Part shown: positions 1 through 8,853 of the stretch, piece after piece | Layout: each line of letters begins with the position of its first letter | Numbering within the stretch: position 1 is the first letter of the stretch | Assembly: GCA_944325435.1 (NCBI GenBank) | Contig: CALVAC010000005.1 | Location: 1 to 64,000, forward strand | Length of the DNA: 64,000 nt | Source of the DNA: an uncultured Bacteroidales bacterium | GTDB lineage: Bacteria; Bacteroidota; Bacteroidia; Bacteroidales; UBA932 | Direction of reading: 5' to 3' | Position numbers and translations under genes: made by a program | Notes under the pieces: model-generated | The model's input: only the letters and a program-made list of their open reading frames with translations | Told to the model about the DNA's origin: nothing | The model's database searches: none

Positions 1-43
1 GAAACTCTGAAAGATCCGGCAATTCTGACTTGACAATACCGGT

Positions 44-99
44 TTATCCGCAAAAATGTCCCATAATCTGACAACTGACAGGGGTATTTTTGCGGATAA
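44..99. repeat. 14-bp perfect inverted repeat upstream of the decayed phosphatase gene
   Basis: The arms TTATCCGCAAAAAT (44-57) and ATTTTTGCGGATAA (86-99) are exact reverse complements separated by 28 bases. No T-run follows on the plus strand, so it does not look like a simple intrinsic terminator for an upstream plus-strand gene. It may be an operator, the foot of an RNA structure, or a scar of a mobile element. The function is unknown. Confidence 0.5.
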
Positions 100-171
100 G
101 CATTAAAATTTATATTGAGTTATGTTTTGGCATACCTTCGGATTATTTTGCAAAAAATTGATTTAAATAAT

Positions 172-659
172 ATGGTGGAAATTCATACTCTGTCTGTCGC
201 TGATTTTAAGCATACGATGCGGAACAACAGGAAATTCTTTTGAGAATGGACTTGAGGGTGACATCTTCGCAAACGGTCCGTCTTCCCATTGGTTCAACCT
301 CCGGCACAGGAATGTCCTGAATCTGGATTTTGATGACATTGCGGCTTCGGATGAATGGAAGAATCTGTCAAAATACGATCAGTATATCCTGTTTGATGAT
401 GATATGGCCAGGCAGATAGCTGAATTTGTCGGGAAAACAGAAATGCAGCAGTCTGGATTGTCCATTGCAGCGCTGGAGTAAGCCGGAGCGGCGCTGTATC
501 CAAATGGCTTAAGGACTGGCTGCAGGTCAGATGTGGCATTGAAGCGAATAATGTGGACGGCCGGTATGCCTCACCCAATCCATTCGTGCTGATGATACTC
601 GACAGGCTGTTCCCGCATACTTCCGCCACGAGATGTCGGCCGACCCCGGTTTGCTGTAA
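172..659 (+). pseudogene. Decayed tyrosine/dual-specificity phosphatase-like gene
   Basis: No single reading frame spans this gene, but pieces in different frames join into one protein. The ATG at 172 gives about 23 residues and ends in a stop at 241; shifting at the TTTT run (238-241) continues into ENGLEGDIFANGPS and onward to 479. A second shift near 421-450 restores the frame that encodes HCSAGVSRSGAVSKWL (463-510). This contains the HCx5R(S) phosphatase signature with Cys nucleophile and Arg. A third shift near 610 would give a natural stop at 657-659. The signature and the Pro-Asn-containing tail resemble small bacterial PTP/DSP proteins, which hydrolyse phosphotyrosine or related phosphoesters. 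At least two, probably three, frameshifts make it a pseudogene. Sequencing indels are a less likely alternative because neighbouring genes are intact. Confidence 0.7.
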
Positions 660-672
660 GGCATCGGAACAT

Positions 673-1986
673 TCATCCGTCGATGCGGGACCGGAAGCGC
701 AGCAAATAGAAGATGCCGGCGATGGTCAGGCCGATAGGGAAGCCGAGCCATACACCGACAGCCCCGAGGCCTGCCTTGAATCCGAGAAGCCATGATGCGG
801 GGATGGCGATGACATAGTAGCTTATGAATGCCATCAGCATAATCGGCTTGACATCCTGTATCCCGCGCAGTGCATTGCAGAAGCAGAGCTGGAGCCCGTC
901 TCCAAGCTGATAGGAGAACAGCACGAACAGCAGGGACAGTGCTGTCGCGGTCACTTCGGCAGAATCCGTGAACAGGCCGATAATGCTGTGCCTGAATGTG
1001 AATATGATCAGACAGAACAGTACAGAAACTCCCAATGTGAGAAGATAGCCTTTCGTGGCATATTGCTTGACCCCGGCCATGTCCTGTCTCCCGTATGCGT
1101 TGCTGACAAGGATAGAGACGGCCGATGTCAGCCCGAGCATCAGCAGGAAGCATATCTGCGAAATGGTCAGGGCTATCTGGTGTGCAGCGAGGGCTGTCGC
1201 TCCTATCCAGCCGACCATGATTGCGCTGGCCGTGAATGTGGAGGTCTCCATCCCTGTCTGCAGGGCAAGTGGAAATCCGAGATTGAAGAGCCTGCGGATA
1301 TTCGTCCGGCTGACCCTGGCGGCCTTGAATGCCGCGGAGTATTCTCTGAACCTTGGAGATCTGAGGATGTACAGCAGGAATGCGGCGAACATAATGATTC
1401 TGGAGGCAAGCGTGCTTATCCCGGCTCCGAGCAGCCCGAGTTCGGGAAATCCGGCCTTGCCGTAGATGAGCACCCAGTTGCCTGTGATGTTGAGGATGTT
1501 GCCTCCAATGAGCACCGTCATGGAAATCACCGGCTGGCATGTCCCGTCAGTGAACTGTTTCAGAGTGTTGAACCCCATGGCGAATAGCGTAGAGATGGCG
1601 ACCACGATATAATACGGGCGTATCAGAGGCAGCAATTGCTCCTCCTGGCCGAACCTGTCCAGAAAAACATATATGGCAGCCATTATCAGCAGCCCTGCAA
1701 TGGCTACGGCCCCGTTGAGTACAATGCTGTTTTTCAGTGTCCTGCCGATTCCCGTCCTGTCTCCGACACCGAACTGTGAGCCGATTACCGGAGTCATACC
1801 GTTGGAAAAGCCCATTTCGGTGATAATGAACAGGTTGATAAGCCCGTTCACAAATGATGCGGCTGCGAGGTCATTCACTCCGTACCATCCGATCATTATG
1901 TTGTCTGCAAAACTCAGGATTACCGTACATGCCTGTCCGAGCATTATCGGCACACCTATCTTCAGTATCTCCCTTACCTTTCCCAT
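673..1986 (-). CDS. MATE family multidrug/metabolite exporter
   Basis: This is an inner-membrane cation-coupled exporter of the MATE (NorM/DinF-like) family, about 437 residues from the chosen start. The protein is almost entirely hydrophobic, consistent with 12 membrane segments in two halves. The N-terminal half has the typical run IMLGQACTVILSFADNIMIG, and a later segment LAAHQIALTISQICFLLMLG resembles the second half's start. The open frame continues 37 codons upstream, but that extension runs through the infB terminator hairpin, so the ATG at 1986 is preferred. It is convergent with the decayed phosphatase gene and lies behind infB on the same strand, separated by the terminator. The substrate cannot be predicted. 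Confidence 0.9.
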   Translation of the reverse strand: MGKVREILKIGVPIMLGQACTVILSFADNIMIGWYGVNDLAAASFVNGLINLFIITEMGFSNGMTPVIGSQFGVGDRTGIGRTLKNSIVLNGAVAIAGLLIMAAIYVFLDRFGQEEQLLPLIRPYYIVVAISTLFAMGFNTLKQFTDGTCQPVISMTVLIGGNILNITGNWVLIYGKAGFPELGLLGAGISTLASRIIMFAAFLLYILRSPRFREYSAAFKAARVSRTNIRRLFNLGFPLALQTGMETSTFTASAIMVGWIGATALAAHQIALTISQICFLLMLGLTSAVSILVSNAYGRQDMAGVKQYATKGYLLTLGVSVLFCLIIFTFRHSIIGLFTDSAEVTATALSLLFVLFSYQLGDGLQLCFCNALRGIQDVKPIMLMAFISYYVIAIPASWLLGFKAGLGAVGVWLGFPIGLTIAGIFYLLRFRSRIDG

Positions 1987-2041
1987 CCGATTGAAAATGT
2001 CAAGTATCGTCTGCTGTTTCCGTCCTGGCAGCAGCAGGCTG

Positions 2042-2070
2042 AAAAAGCCCCGGAGTGTATGCTCCGAGGC
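2042..2070 (-). terminator. Intrinsic terminator of the rimP-nusA-infB operon
   Basis: Read on the minus strand, GCCTCGGAG (2070-2062) pairs with CTCCGGGGC (2055-2047) with one wobble pair and a 6-base loop, directly followed by TTTTT (2046-2042). It lies about 80 bases past the infB stop, where the operon transcript should end. Confidence 0.8.
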
Positions 2071-2082
2071 CAAAACAGCGAG

Positions 2083-2144
2083 ATGAGGACGGCTCAAAGG
2101 GTACTTTCTGCGTTACGCCTGATCATCCGCCTTTGGGTCCTCAT
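2083..2144. repeat. Long interrupted inverted repeat between infB stop and its terminator
   Basis: ATGAGGAC (2083-2090) pairs with GTCCTCAT (2137-2144), and CAAAGG (2095-2100) pairs with CCTTTG (2130-2135), leaving a 29-base apical region. The infB mRNA 3' end could therefore carry a second stem-loop in front of the terminator, possibly as protection from exonucleases. The function is inferred only. Confidence 0.45.
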
Positions 2145-2152
2145 TCCTATGC

Positions 2153-5032
2153 TTACAGAGTCCTCTTGATTTCTACGATGTTGTAGGCCTCTATTATATC
2201 TCCGACCTTGACATCGTTGTATCCGGAAATGTTCAGTCCGCAGTCCATGCCTGCCGACACTTCCTTGACATCATCCTTGAAGCGTCTCAGCGAACCGAGT
2301 TCCCCTGTGTAGACCACAATTCCATCACGGATAACGCGTACCTTGGAAGTCTTTGTGAGCCTGCCCTCCTTGACGATACATCCGGCGATGGTGCCGACCT
2401 TGGATATCTTGAAGGTCTCCTGGACTTCAGCAGTGGCGGTGACCTCCTCTTTCTCTTCAGGCGCAAGCATTCCTTCGATACCGCTCTTGACTTCGTTGAT
2501 GGCATCGTAGATGACAGAGTACAGCCTTATCTCGATCTGCTCTTTTTCAGCGAGCTTGCGTGCATTCACGGATGGACGTACCTGGAAGCCGATGATGATG
2601 GCATCGGATGCGGCAGCAAGCAGGACATCCGATTCGGAGATTGCTCCTACGGCCTTGTGGATTACATTCACGCGCACTTCCTCTGTCGAGAGTTTGAGCA
2701 GGGAGTCGGAGAGCGCTTCGATGGAACCGTCCACATCGCCCTTGACGATAATGTTGAGTTCCTTGAAGTTGCCGATTGCGATACGGCGTCCTATCTCTTC
2801 GAGGGTCATGTGCTTCTGGGTCTTGATGCCCTGGATACGCAGCAGCTGTTCCCTGCGGTTTGCTATGTCCTTCGCCTCCTTTTCATCTCCCATCACATTG
2901 AATTTCTCGCCAGCGGTAGGGGCTCCGTTCAGACCGAGCACTGAAACCGGTGTCGATGGCCCTGCCTCGTCGACTTTCTGTCCGCGTTCGTTGAACATCG
3001 CCTTGACCTTTCCGGTGTAGCAGCCGCTCAGCATTATGTCTCCGATATGGAGAGTACCGTTCTGCACAAGGATTGTCGCGAGGTATCCGCGTCCCTTGTC
3101 CAGGGATGATTCTATTATGGCTCCTGTGGCGCGGCGGTCCGGATTGGCCTTGAGTTCGAGAAGCTCCGCCTCAAGCAGGACCTTGTCCAGAAGCTTGTCC
3201 ACATTGATGCCTTTCTTGGCGGAAATCTCCTGGCACTGGTATTTGCCACCCCATTCCTCCACGAGAATGTTCATATTGGCAAGCTGTTCCCTGATTTTGT
3301 CCGGATTGGCTCCCGGTTTGTCTATCTTGTTGATAGCAAATATCATCGGGACTCCGGCAGCCTGGGCGTGGTTGATGGCCTCGACTGTCTGCGGCATTAT
3401 CGCGTCATCTGCTGCAATGATGATGATGGCGATGTCGGTCATTTTTGCACCTCGGGCACGCATAGCGGTAAACGCCTCATGTCCAGGCGTGTCGAGGAAA
3501 GTGATCCTCTGCCCGTCCGGAAGTATCACATTGTATGCACCGATGTGCTGTGTGATTCCTCCTGCCTCTCCAGCAATCACGTTCGCTTTCCTGATATAGT
3601 CAAGCAGCGAGGTCTTTCCGTGGTCCACGTGTCCCATCACTGTCACGACCGGAGGTCTCGGCACAAGATTGCCATCATCCTCGGCCTCGTTTTCCTGGGC
3701 GATGGCCTCGTTCATTTCCGCTGTCACGAATTCTATCTCATAGCCGAACTCCTCTGCGACAAGCACGAGTGTCTCGGCATCGAGTCTCTGGTTGATGGAC
3801 ACCATCAGCCCGAGGTTCATGCAGGCACCAATGACCTTTGTCACAGGAGTGTTCATAAGGGTTGCAAGGTCGTTCACTGTCACGAATTCGGTGACTTTCA
3901 GCACCTTCTTTTCGAGTTCCTGCATCTCCATCTCCTCCTGCAGTTTCTGGGATGCGAGTTCTCTCTTCTCTTTCCTGTGCTTTGCCCCGAAATTGTTCTT
4001 TCCTTTCCCCTCGTTCATTCGGGCGTATGTCTCCTTGATCTGCTTCTGGATCTCCTTCTGCATCTCCTCGGTCTCCGCCTCTGTCATCGACGGCCTGAAA
4101 CGGTCGTTCCCTTTGTTCCTGCGGTTCTTCCTGTCCTCCCGGGAGTCCTTCTTCCCTCCGTCTTTCTTCTTGTCCTTGCGTCCTCCGCTGTTGTCCGCCT
4201 GCACTTTCGACACATCCACTTTCTGACTGCCGCCCTTGGCTATCCTTTCCCTCTTCTTCCCGCTCCGGCGGGTCTCGAACTGTGACAGCTCTATCTTGCC
4301 GACGACCTTGGGGCCTGCAAGCTTCTCCACTTCTATCTTGACTTCCTTCGGTTCTGCCGGTTGTGCAGGTTTTTCCTCCTCAGGTTTGTCTTCAGCCGTC
4401 TGGACAGGCGCTTCAGTGGCAGGCTCTTCAATGGCAGGCGCTGCCTCTGAAGGCTTCTCCGCAGGTTTATCCTCTGCGGCTGGCTTTTCTTCGGCTGCAG
4501 TCTGAGGCTTCTCCGCTTCGCCATTCTCCTCCTTTTTCGGGTGTTTCTCGAACTTTGAGAGATCGATCTTGTCCACGACCTTGAACTGCGGAAATCCCGG
4601 CCCGCTCCGCGCTGCCTGCTCCTTTTCCGGTTCGGCAGCCTCTTCCTGGACCGGTCCTTTATTGTCATCAGTCTCACTCGCAGGCTGCTGGATGGCAGGT
4701 GTCTCCGGTTTTGGGGCAGAAGTCTCAGGTGCGATGCTTGTGCTCTTTATTATGATTTCCTGCACTGGCTCATCCTCTTCCTCAGTGTCCGTGCTTTTCT
4801 TCTTCGACCCTCTTTCGATGATCTCCTTGAGCTTGATGGCCACTTTCTCCGAGTCCTGTTTCAGTTTCTGCTCTTCACCGAACTTGGTCTCTATCATCGG
4901 CAGATATTCGTCCGAAATCTTCGCGTTCGGATCCATATTCACCGTGACCCCCTTGCCGGTCAGGAAATCTACAAGGGTAGAAAGCCCGATGTTGAATTGT
5001 CTAGTTAGTTTGCTTAGTCTGATTTCTGCCAT
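2153..5032 (-). CDS. infB: Translation initiation factor IF-2
   Basis: This GTPase brings initiator fMet-tRNA to the 30S subunit and promotes subunit joining. It is 959 residues long. The N-terminus [16 protein letters not shown] is the IF2_N domain. A long Glu/Pro/Ala/Lys-rich linker (about residues 75-350) is typical of Bacteroidetes IF-2. The GTPase domain has G1 GHVDHGKTS near residue 467, then [15 protein letters not shown] (G3) and NKID (G4). Two beta-barrel domains and the fMet-tRNA-binding C-terminal domain follow. It is the last gene of rimP-nusA-infB, 14 bases after nusA, and ends before a good terminator. The start at 5032 matches the conserved family N-terminus. Confidence 0.97.
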   Translation of the reverse strand: MAEIRLSKLTRQFNIGLSTLVDFLTGKGVTVNMDPNAKISDEYLPMIETKFGEEQKLKQDSEKVAIKLKEIIERGSKKKSTDTEEEDEPVQEIIIKSTSIAPETSAPKPETPAIQQPASETDDNKGPVQEEAAEPEKEQAARSGPGFPQFKVVDKIDLSKFEKHPKKEENGEAEKPQTAAEEKPAAEDKPAEKPSEAAPAIEEPATEAPVQTAEDKPEEEKPAQPAEPKEVKIEVEKLAGPKVVGKIELSQFETRRSGKKRERIAKGGSQKVDVSKVQADNSGGRKDKKKDGGKKDSREDRKNRRNKGNDRFRPSMTEAETEEMQKEIQKQIKETYARMNEGKGKNNFGAKHRKEKRELASQKLQEEMEMQELEKKVLKVTEFVTVNDLATLMNTPVTKVIGACMNLGLMVSINQRLDAETLVLVAEEFGYEIEFVTAEMNEAIAQENEAEDDGNLVPRPPVVTVMGHVDHGKTSLLDYIRKANVIAGEAGGITQHIGAYNVILPDGQRITFLDTPGHEAFTAMRARGAKMTDIAIIIIAADDAIMPQTVEAINHAQAAGVPMIFAINKIDKPGANPDKIREQLANMNILVEEWGGKYQCQEISAKKGINVDKLLDKVLLEAELLELKANPDRRATGAIIESSLDKGRGYLATILVQNGTLHIGDIMLSGCYTGKVKAMFNERGQKVDEAGPSTPVSVLGLNGAPTAGEKFNVMGDEKEAKDIANRREQLLRIQGIKTQKHMTLEEIGRRIAIGNFKELNIIVKGDVDGSIEALSDSLLKLSTEEVRVNVIHKAVGAISESDVLLAAASDAIIIGFQVRPSVNARKLAEKEQIEIRLYSVIYDAINEVKSGIEGMLAPEEKEEVTATAEVQETFKISKVGTIAGCIVKEGRLTKTSKVRVIRDGIVVYTGELGSLRRFKDDVKEVSAGMDCGLNISGYNDVKVGDIIEAYNIVEIKRTL

Positions 5033-5046
5033 ATTTACCGATTAAA

Positions 5047-6279
5047 TTATTCTTCAAATTCTGCGCTGAGAATCTTGAATATCTCAGCCACGGTCTCATC
5101 TTCGAGATCCGCCCTCTCGGCGATGTCTGCCTGAGAGAATGCAAGCACACTCTTCGCCGTGTCGCATCCGATGGCCTGCAGCCTTTCAATGATCCACGGG
5201 TCTATTTCGTTGCTGAACTCACTCAGAAGCACATCCTCCTCGTCATCCTGCTCTCTCCATACTTCGATTTCCTTGCCCACGAGCATACTTGCGAGCTTGA
5301 TGTTGCAGCCGCCCTTTCCGATACCTTTCTTGACCTCGTCCGGATGCATGTAGACCTTGATCTTCTCATCCTCGCCTCCGAGCACGATAGAGGATATCTT
5401 GGCAGGGCTGAGTGCCCTCTGTATGAGCAGCTGGGTGTTGTTTGTCCACTGGAGGACATCGATGTTCTCGTTGCGGAGTTCCCTTACGATACCGATGATG
5501 CGGGACCCCTTCACCCCGATGCAGGCTCCGATCGGGTCGATCCTGTCATCGTATGATTCTACGGCAACCTTCGCCCTCTCTCCCGGCACCCTGACCACTT
5601 TCTTGATAGTGATCAGTCCATCGTAGATCTCCGGAACCTCCTGCTCGAAGAGCTTTTCCAGAAATTCGTTGGATGTCCTTGACAGAACGATGTACGGCGT
5701 GGTGTTGTTCTTCATCTCCACGCTCTTGATGATTGCCTTGACAGTGTCGTTCTTCTTGAAATGCTCGCCCGGGATCTGTTCCGACTTCGGCAGCCTGAGC
5801 TCGTTTCCGTCCTCATCAAGGATAAGGGCCTCCTTGGACCATGTCTGGTACACCTCTCCCGTGAACAGTTCGCCGATCATTCCGCTGTATTTGTTGTACA
5901 GGTTTGCCTTCTCTATGTCCATGATGCGGCCCTGGAGGTTCTGTCTCAGGTTGAGTATCCCCCTGCGTCCGAAACTTTTCAGGTCTACCTTCGTGGCGTA
6001 GGTCTCTCCGATCTCGTACTCATCATCATCCTTGTTGACTTCGGAGAGGGCGATCTGGGTGTTCGGGTCCTCTACATTCTCCACTACCTCCCTGTTCCAG
6101 TATATCTCGCAGTCTCCCTTGTCGATGTTGATGATGATATCGAAGTTGTCGGCTGTGCCGTATGTCTTCGCCAGCTGGGTGCGGAAAACATCCTCCAGCA
6201 CTCCCATCATAGTAGGCCTGTCAATGTTCTTCAGGTTCTTGAACTCTGAAAACGCATCTTTAAGTTCTGTCTTTTCCAT
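5047..6279 (-). CDS. nusA: Transcription termination/antitermination factor NusA
   Basis: This RNA polymerase-associated factor controls pausing, termination and antitermination. At 410 residues it contains the N-terminal RNAP-binding domain, an S1 domain around residues 133-200 (GELFTGEVYQTWSKEALIL and onward), and two KH domains, the second marked by GIGKGGCNIKLASMLVG. The C-terminal acidic repeats of the E. coli protein are absent, as usual in Bacteroidetes. It lies between rimP and infB in the conserved order and is followed by infB after 13 bases. A NusA-sensitive hairpin may lie in the leader of its own operon. Confidence 0.96.
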   Translation of the reverse strand: MEKTELKDAFSEFKNLKNIDRPTMMGVLEDVFRTQLAKTYGTADNFDIIINIDKGDCEIYWNREVVENVEDPNTQIALSEVNKDDDEYEIGETYATKVDLKSFGRRGILNLRQNLQGRIMDIEKANLYNKYSGMIGELFTGEVYQTWSKEALILDEDGNELRLPKSEQIPGEHFKKNDTVKAIIKSVEMKNNTTPYIVLSRTSNEFLEKLFEQEVPEIYDGLITIKKVVRVPGERAKVAVESYDDRIDPIGACIGVKGSRIIGIVRELRNENIDVLQWTNNTQLLIQRALSPAKISSIVLGGEDEKIKVYMHPDEVKKGIGKGGCNIKLASMLVGKEIEVWREQDDEEDVLLSEFSNEIDPWIIERLQAIGCDTAKSVLAFSQADIAERADLEDETVAEIFKILSAEFEE

Positions 6280-6308
6280 TTCTGTTATCTGTCGCTTTTT
6301 GTTTATCG

Positions 6309-6773
6309 TTAAAATTCAATATATGGGCGGACTGAATTCATCTCGTTGTACGGGATGGTTTCGACATGCTCCACATTCTCCTTTTTCTTCTTCCCTTCGA
6401 TGCTTTCCCTGACCGTGTATTTCAGTGTCACGCCCTTCTCATCCGCTTCGGAGAGCATCGCGACCAGCTTCCTGCCTCCTTTCATCTGCACCTCGACCAT
6501 TGTCCCCACAGCCTTCAGATACTGTTTCAGCACAATGAACGGCTGGTCGAGTCCTGCCGAAGTCACGGTCAGCTCATAGTCCTCCGCATCCCGGCTGAAC
6601 TTCTCCTCGAATATCCTGCTCAGTTCCACACAGTCATCAAGGGTCACGGTACCGTGCTCAGACTCCACCGTAAGCACGATTTCGTTGTCTTTTGATATTT
6701 TTATGTCAACAATGAAACATCCGCGTGCAACAATTGCACTCTCCATTGCATCTCTAATCTCTGAAATACCCAT
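6309..6773 (-). CDS. rimP: Ribosome maturation factor RimP
   Basis: RimP assists 30S subunit assembly. The chosen start at 6773 (MGISEIRDAMESAIVARGCF) gives 154 residues, the usual RimP length. The frame stays open 26 codons further upstream, but those would cover the leader hairpin and would not be conserved. The protein shows the N-terminal alpha/beta domain and the motif YELTVTSAGLDQPF (the family's E/DVSSPGLDRP region), followed by the C-terminal SH3-like domain. It is the first gene of the operon with nusA and infB, preceded by a promoter at 6838-6869 and a terminator-like hairpin at 6794-6818. Confidence 0.93.
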   Translation of the reverse strand: MGISEIRDAMESAIVARGCFIVDIKISKDNEIVLTVESEHGTVTLDDCVELSRIFEEKFSRDAEDYELTVTSAGLDQPFIVLKQYLKAVGTMVEVQMKGGRKLVAMLSEADEKGVTLKYTVRESIEGKKKKENVEHVETIPYNEMNSVRPYIEF

Positions 6774-6793
6774 AGCTGCGGTCGTGTTGCAAT

Positions 6794-6818
6794 AAAAAAG
6801 GGGACCGTGCCGGACCCC
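6794..6818 (-). terminator. Terminator-like hairpin in the rimP-nusA-infB leader (candidate attenuator)
   Basis: On the minus strand GGGGTCCG (6818-6811), loop GCA, CGGTCCCC (6807-6800) forms an 8-position stem with one T-T mismatch, followed at once by TTTTTT (6799-6794). It begins about 12 bases after the predicted transcription start and ends 20 bases before the rimP ATG. No gene ends here on this strand, so it is not an ordinary terminator. Feedback on an operon that encodes NusA is an attractive inference, but no alternative antiterminator pairing was proven. Confidence 0.65.
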
Positions 6819-6837
6819 ATAATCAATCTCACGGCCG

Positions 6838-6869
6838 CAAAGGTATAACAAATTTACCGAAAATACAAA
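6838..6869 (-). promoter_or_regulatory. Bacteroidetes-type promoter of rimP-nusA-infB
   Basis: On the minus strand there is a -33 box TTTG (6869-6866), a 20-base spacer and a -7 box TACCTTTG (6845-6838). This matches the TTTG/TAnnTTTG consensus of the Bacteroidetes housekeeping sigma factor, and it is the best promoter in the window. Confidence 0.8.
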
Positions 6870-6898
6870 ATTTGAACGATAATTAACTGCTACATATC

Positions 6899-7888
6899 AT
6901 GGAATTTAAAGCGAAGGAACTTGCGGAGATACTGAAGGGTACGGTCGAGGGAGATCCGGAGGCTGCTGTCTCCAATTTCGCCCGCATAGAGAACGGCAAG
7001 CCAGGGACAGTCTGCTTTTTTGCCAATCCCAAGTACGAACACTATGTCTATGAATGCAAGGCGAGCATAATTCTCGTCAACAAGACTTTCAATCCACAGA
7101 AACCGGTGTCGGCCACTATGATAAGGGTCGACAACGCATATACCGCCATCGCGACGCTGCTTGACTATGTCACCGAGAAGAGACGGTCGTACAGGCGTCA
7201 CAGGGGTCTGCATGCGAAATACCATTTTTCGACGAAATTCGGCAAGAAGGTATATGTCGGGGACTTTGCATACGTGGGAAGACATACCGTTGTAGGGGAT
7301 TTCACGAAGATAAGTGAACACGTATATATAGGTGACAATGTGAAGATCGGTTCGCATTGCATAATATATCCCGGAGTGCGGATCTACAGCGGAATGGTGA
7401 TCGGCAACAATGTGATAATCCACGCCAACGCTGTAATCGGCGCTGACGGTTTCGGTTTCGCACCTCTCCCGGATGGCTCATACAAGAAGATTGAGCATAC
7501 CGGGAATGTGGTCATTGAAGATGATGTCGAGATAGGGGCGAACACGACCATAGACAAGTCCCAGACAGAGTCCACGGTCATCCATAGAGGGGTCAAGATA
7601 GACAATCTCTGCCAGATAGCCCACAATGTCGAGATAGGGGAGCATACCGTCATGGCTGCCCAGACAGGTATAGCAGGCTCGACCAAGATAGGGAAATACT
7701 GTATGCTCGGCGGCCAGGTCGGGATAGCGGGACACCTTACAATCGCGGACCGCACATCATTCTCCGCGCAGGCCGGTCTGCTCAGCAATATCAAGGAGCC
7801 CGGCACGGCTTATATGGGCACTCCGGCAATTCCTTGGAAAGAATTCCTCAGGGCATATACTATTTTCAGGCAGCAGGGTAAAAAATAA
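6899..7888 (+). CDS. lpxD: UDP-3-O-(3-hydroxyacyl)glucosamine N-acyltransferase LpxD
   Basis: LpxD adds the second 3-hydroxyacyl chain in lipid A synthesis, in the cytosol at the inner membrane. The 329-residue protein has the uridine-binding N-terminal domain ([19 protein letters not shown] and the [13 protein letters not shown] region). A left-handed beta-helix of hexapeptide repeats and a C-terminal helical tail follow. The catalytic base is His242 in [10 protein letters not shown], matching His239 of the E. coli enzyme. It starts a rightward lipid A block with lpxC (34 bases to the lpxC ORF region) and lpxA, and is divergent from rimP. The ATG at 6899 gives the canonical N-terminus. Confidence 0.96.
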   Translation: MEFKAKELAEILKGTVEGDPEAAVSNFARIENGKPGTVCFFANPKYEHYVYECKASIILVNKTFNPQKPVSATMIRVDNAYTAIATLLDYVTEKRRSYRRHRGLHAKYHFSTKFGKKVYVGDFAYVGRHTVVGDFTKISEHVYIGDNVKIGSHCIIYPGVRIYSGMVIGNNVIIHANAVIGADGFGFAPLPDGSYKKIEHTGNVVIEDDVEIGANTTIDKSQTESTVIHRGVKIDNLCQIAHNVEIGEHTVMAAQTGIAGSTKIGKYCMLGGQVGIAGHLTIADRTSFSAQAGLLSNIKEPGTAYMGTPAIPWKEFLRAYTIFRQQGKK

Positions 7889-7899
7889 AAATTTTTACG

Positions 7900-7907
7900 T
7901 ATCTTTG
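7900..7907 (+). promoter_or_regulatory. Candidate -7 box ahead of lpxC
   Basis: TATCTTTG matches TAnnTTTG and lies 28 bases before the lpxC ATG. No convincing -33 TTTG is present at the right spacing, so lpxC may have a weak internal promoter besides readthrough from lpxD. A three-codon mini-ORF (ATG at 7919, stop at 7928-7930) lies between box and start. Confidence 0.45.
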
Positions 7908-7934
7908 CGCCCCGTTTTATGATTGATTGATAGA

Positions 7935-8843
7935 ATGATGCAACAACAGACACTCAGGAAGGAATACACTTTCGAAGGCAAGGGCCTGCATTCGGGAAAA
8001 GTGGCCAGGATGACTATCAAACCTGCCCCTGTAGATTATGGGATATGTTTCGTCCGCAGTGATATGGGGAATGATGCGGTCGTCAGGGCGCTTGCGGAGA
8101 ATGTTTCATGTACCGCCAGAAGCACGACCATAACCGAAGGTGATGTGAGTGTCGGTACCATCGAGCATCTGCTTTCCGCACTGACAGGTATGGGTGTTGA
8201 CAATGCGAGGATAGAGATCGACAATGTCGAGGTGCCGATCCTCGATGGCAGTGCGAAACCATATATCGATGCGATATGGAAAGACGGATTCGCGGTGCAG
8301 GATGCGCCGAGACGATATGTCGAGCTCAAGGAGACTGTCGAGGTCAGGAGGGAGGATACGGGAGCTTTCCTGCGCATAGAGCCTGCAGACACTCCTGAGT
8401 ATGAGCTGACGATAGATTTCGATTCCAAAGTGCTCGGGATACAGAAGGCCAAATGGAATCCGGGTGTCGTCTATGCAGAGCAGATAGGCATCTGCCGCAC
8501 ATTTGTCTTCTTCCATGAGATAGAATACCTTTTCAAGAACAATCTTGTCAAGGGCGGGGATCTTGACAATGCAATAGTCATTGTCGAGCATCCTGTATCG
8601 GATGAGCAGATAGAGCATATGTCGAAGCTTTTCAACGTGCCGAAGCTCAAGATTTCAGACAAGGGATACCTGACGAATATAGAACTGCGTTTCTCCAACG
8701 AGTGTGCACGGCACAAGCTGCTGGATCTCATAGGAGACCTTAGGCTTGCAGGAGGTTTCCTGAAAGCGAAGGTGACAGCATACAAGTCAGGACATTCGAT
8801 AAATACAACTGCAGCGAAGCAGATAAGGTCGCTGCTTAAATAA
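7935..8843 (+). CDS. lpxC: UDP-3-O-acyl-N-acetylglucosamine deacetylase LpxC, stand-alone form
   Basis: LpxC is the zinc-dependent deacetylase that commits the cell to lipid A synthesis. From the ATG at 7935 it is 302 residues. Zinc-binding and catalytic residues are visible: His78 in EHLLSALTG, His260 and Asp264 in ARHKLLDLIGD, and His287 in YKSGHSINTT. Many Bacteroidetes encode LpxC fused to a C-terminal FabZ dehydratase (about 460 residues). Here the protein ends with KQIRSLLK and lpxA begins 10 bases later, so no FabZ part is present. The open frame can begin at a TTG (7923), but tandem ATGs at 7935/7938 are preferred. Confidence 0.96.
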   Translation: MMQQQTLRKEYTFEGKGLHSGKVARMTIKPAPVDYGICFVRSDMGNDAVVRALAENVSCTARSTTITEGDVSVGTIEHLLSALTGMGVDNARIEIDNVEVPILDGSAKPYIDAIWKDGFAVQDAPRRYVELKETVEVRREDTGAFLRIEPADTPEYELTIDFDSKVLGIQKAKWNPGVVYAEQIGICRTFVFFHEIEYLFKNNLVKGGDLDNAIVIVEHPVSDEQIEHMSKLFNVPKLKISDKGYLTNIELRFSNECARHKLLDLIGDLRLAGGFLKAKVTAYKSGHSINTTAAKQIRSLLK

Positions 8844-8853
8844 CCTATAGAAA

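Noticed and set aside
527..1540. Long open frame (337 codons, minus strand) overlapping the MATE gene
   Set aside because: It is Arg/His/Cys-rich, resembles no family, and shadows the well-supported MATE exporter in another frame.
3368..4285. 305-codon plus-strand frame opposite infB
   Set aside because: Low-complexity Leu/His-rich translation of the complement of the IF-2 linker; not a gene.
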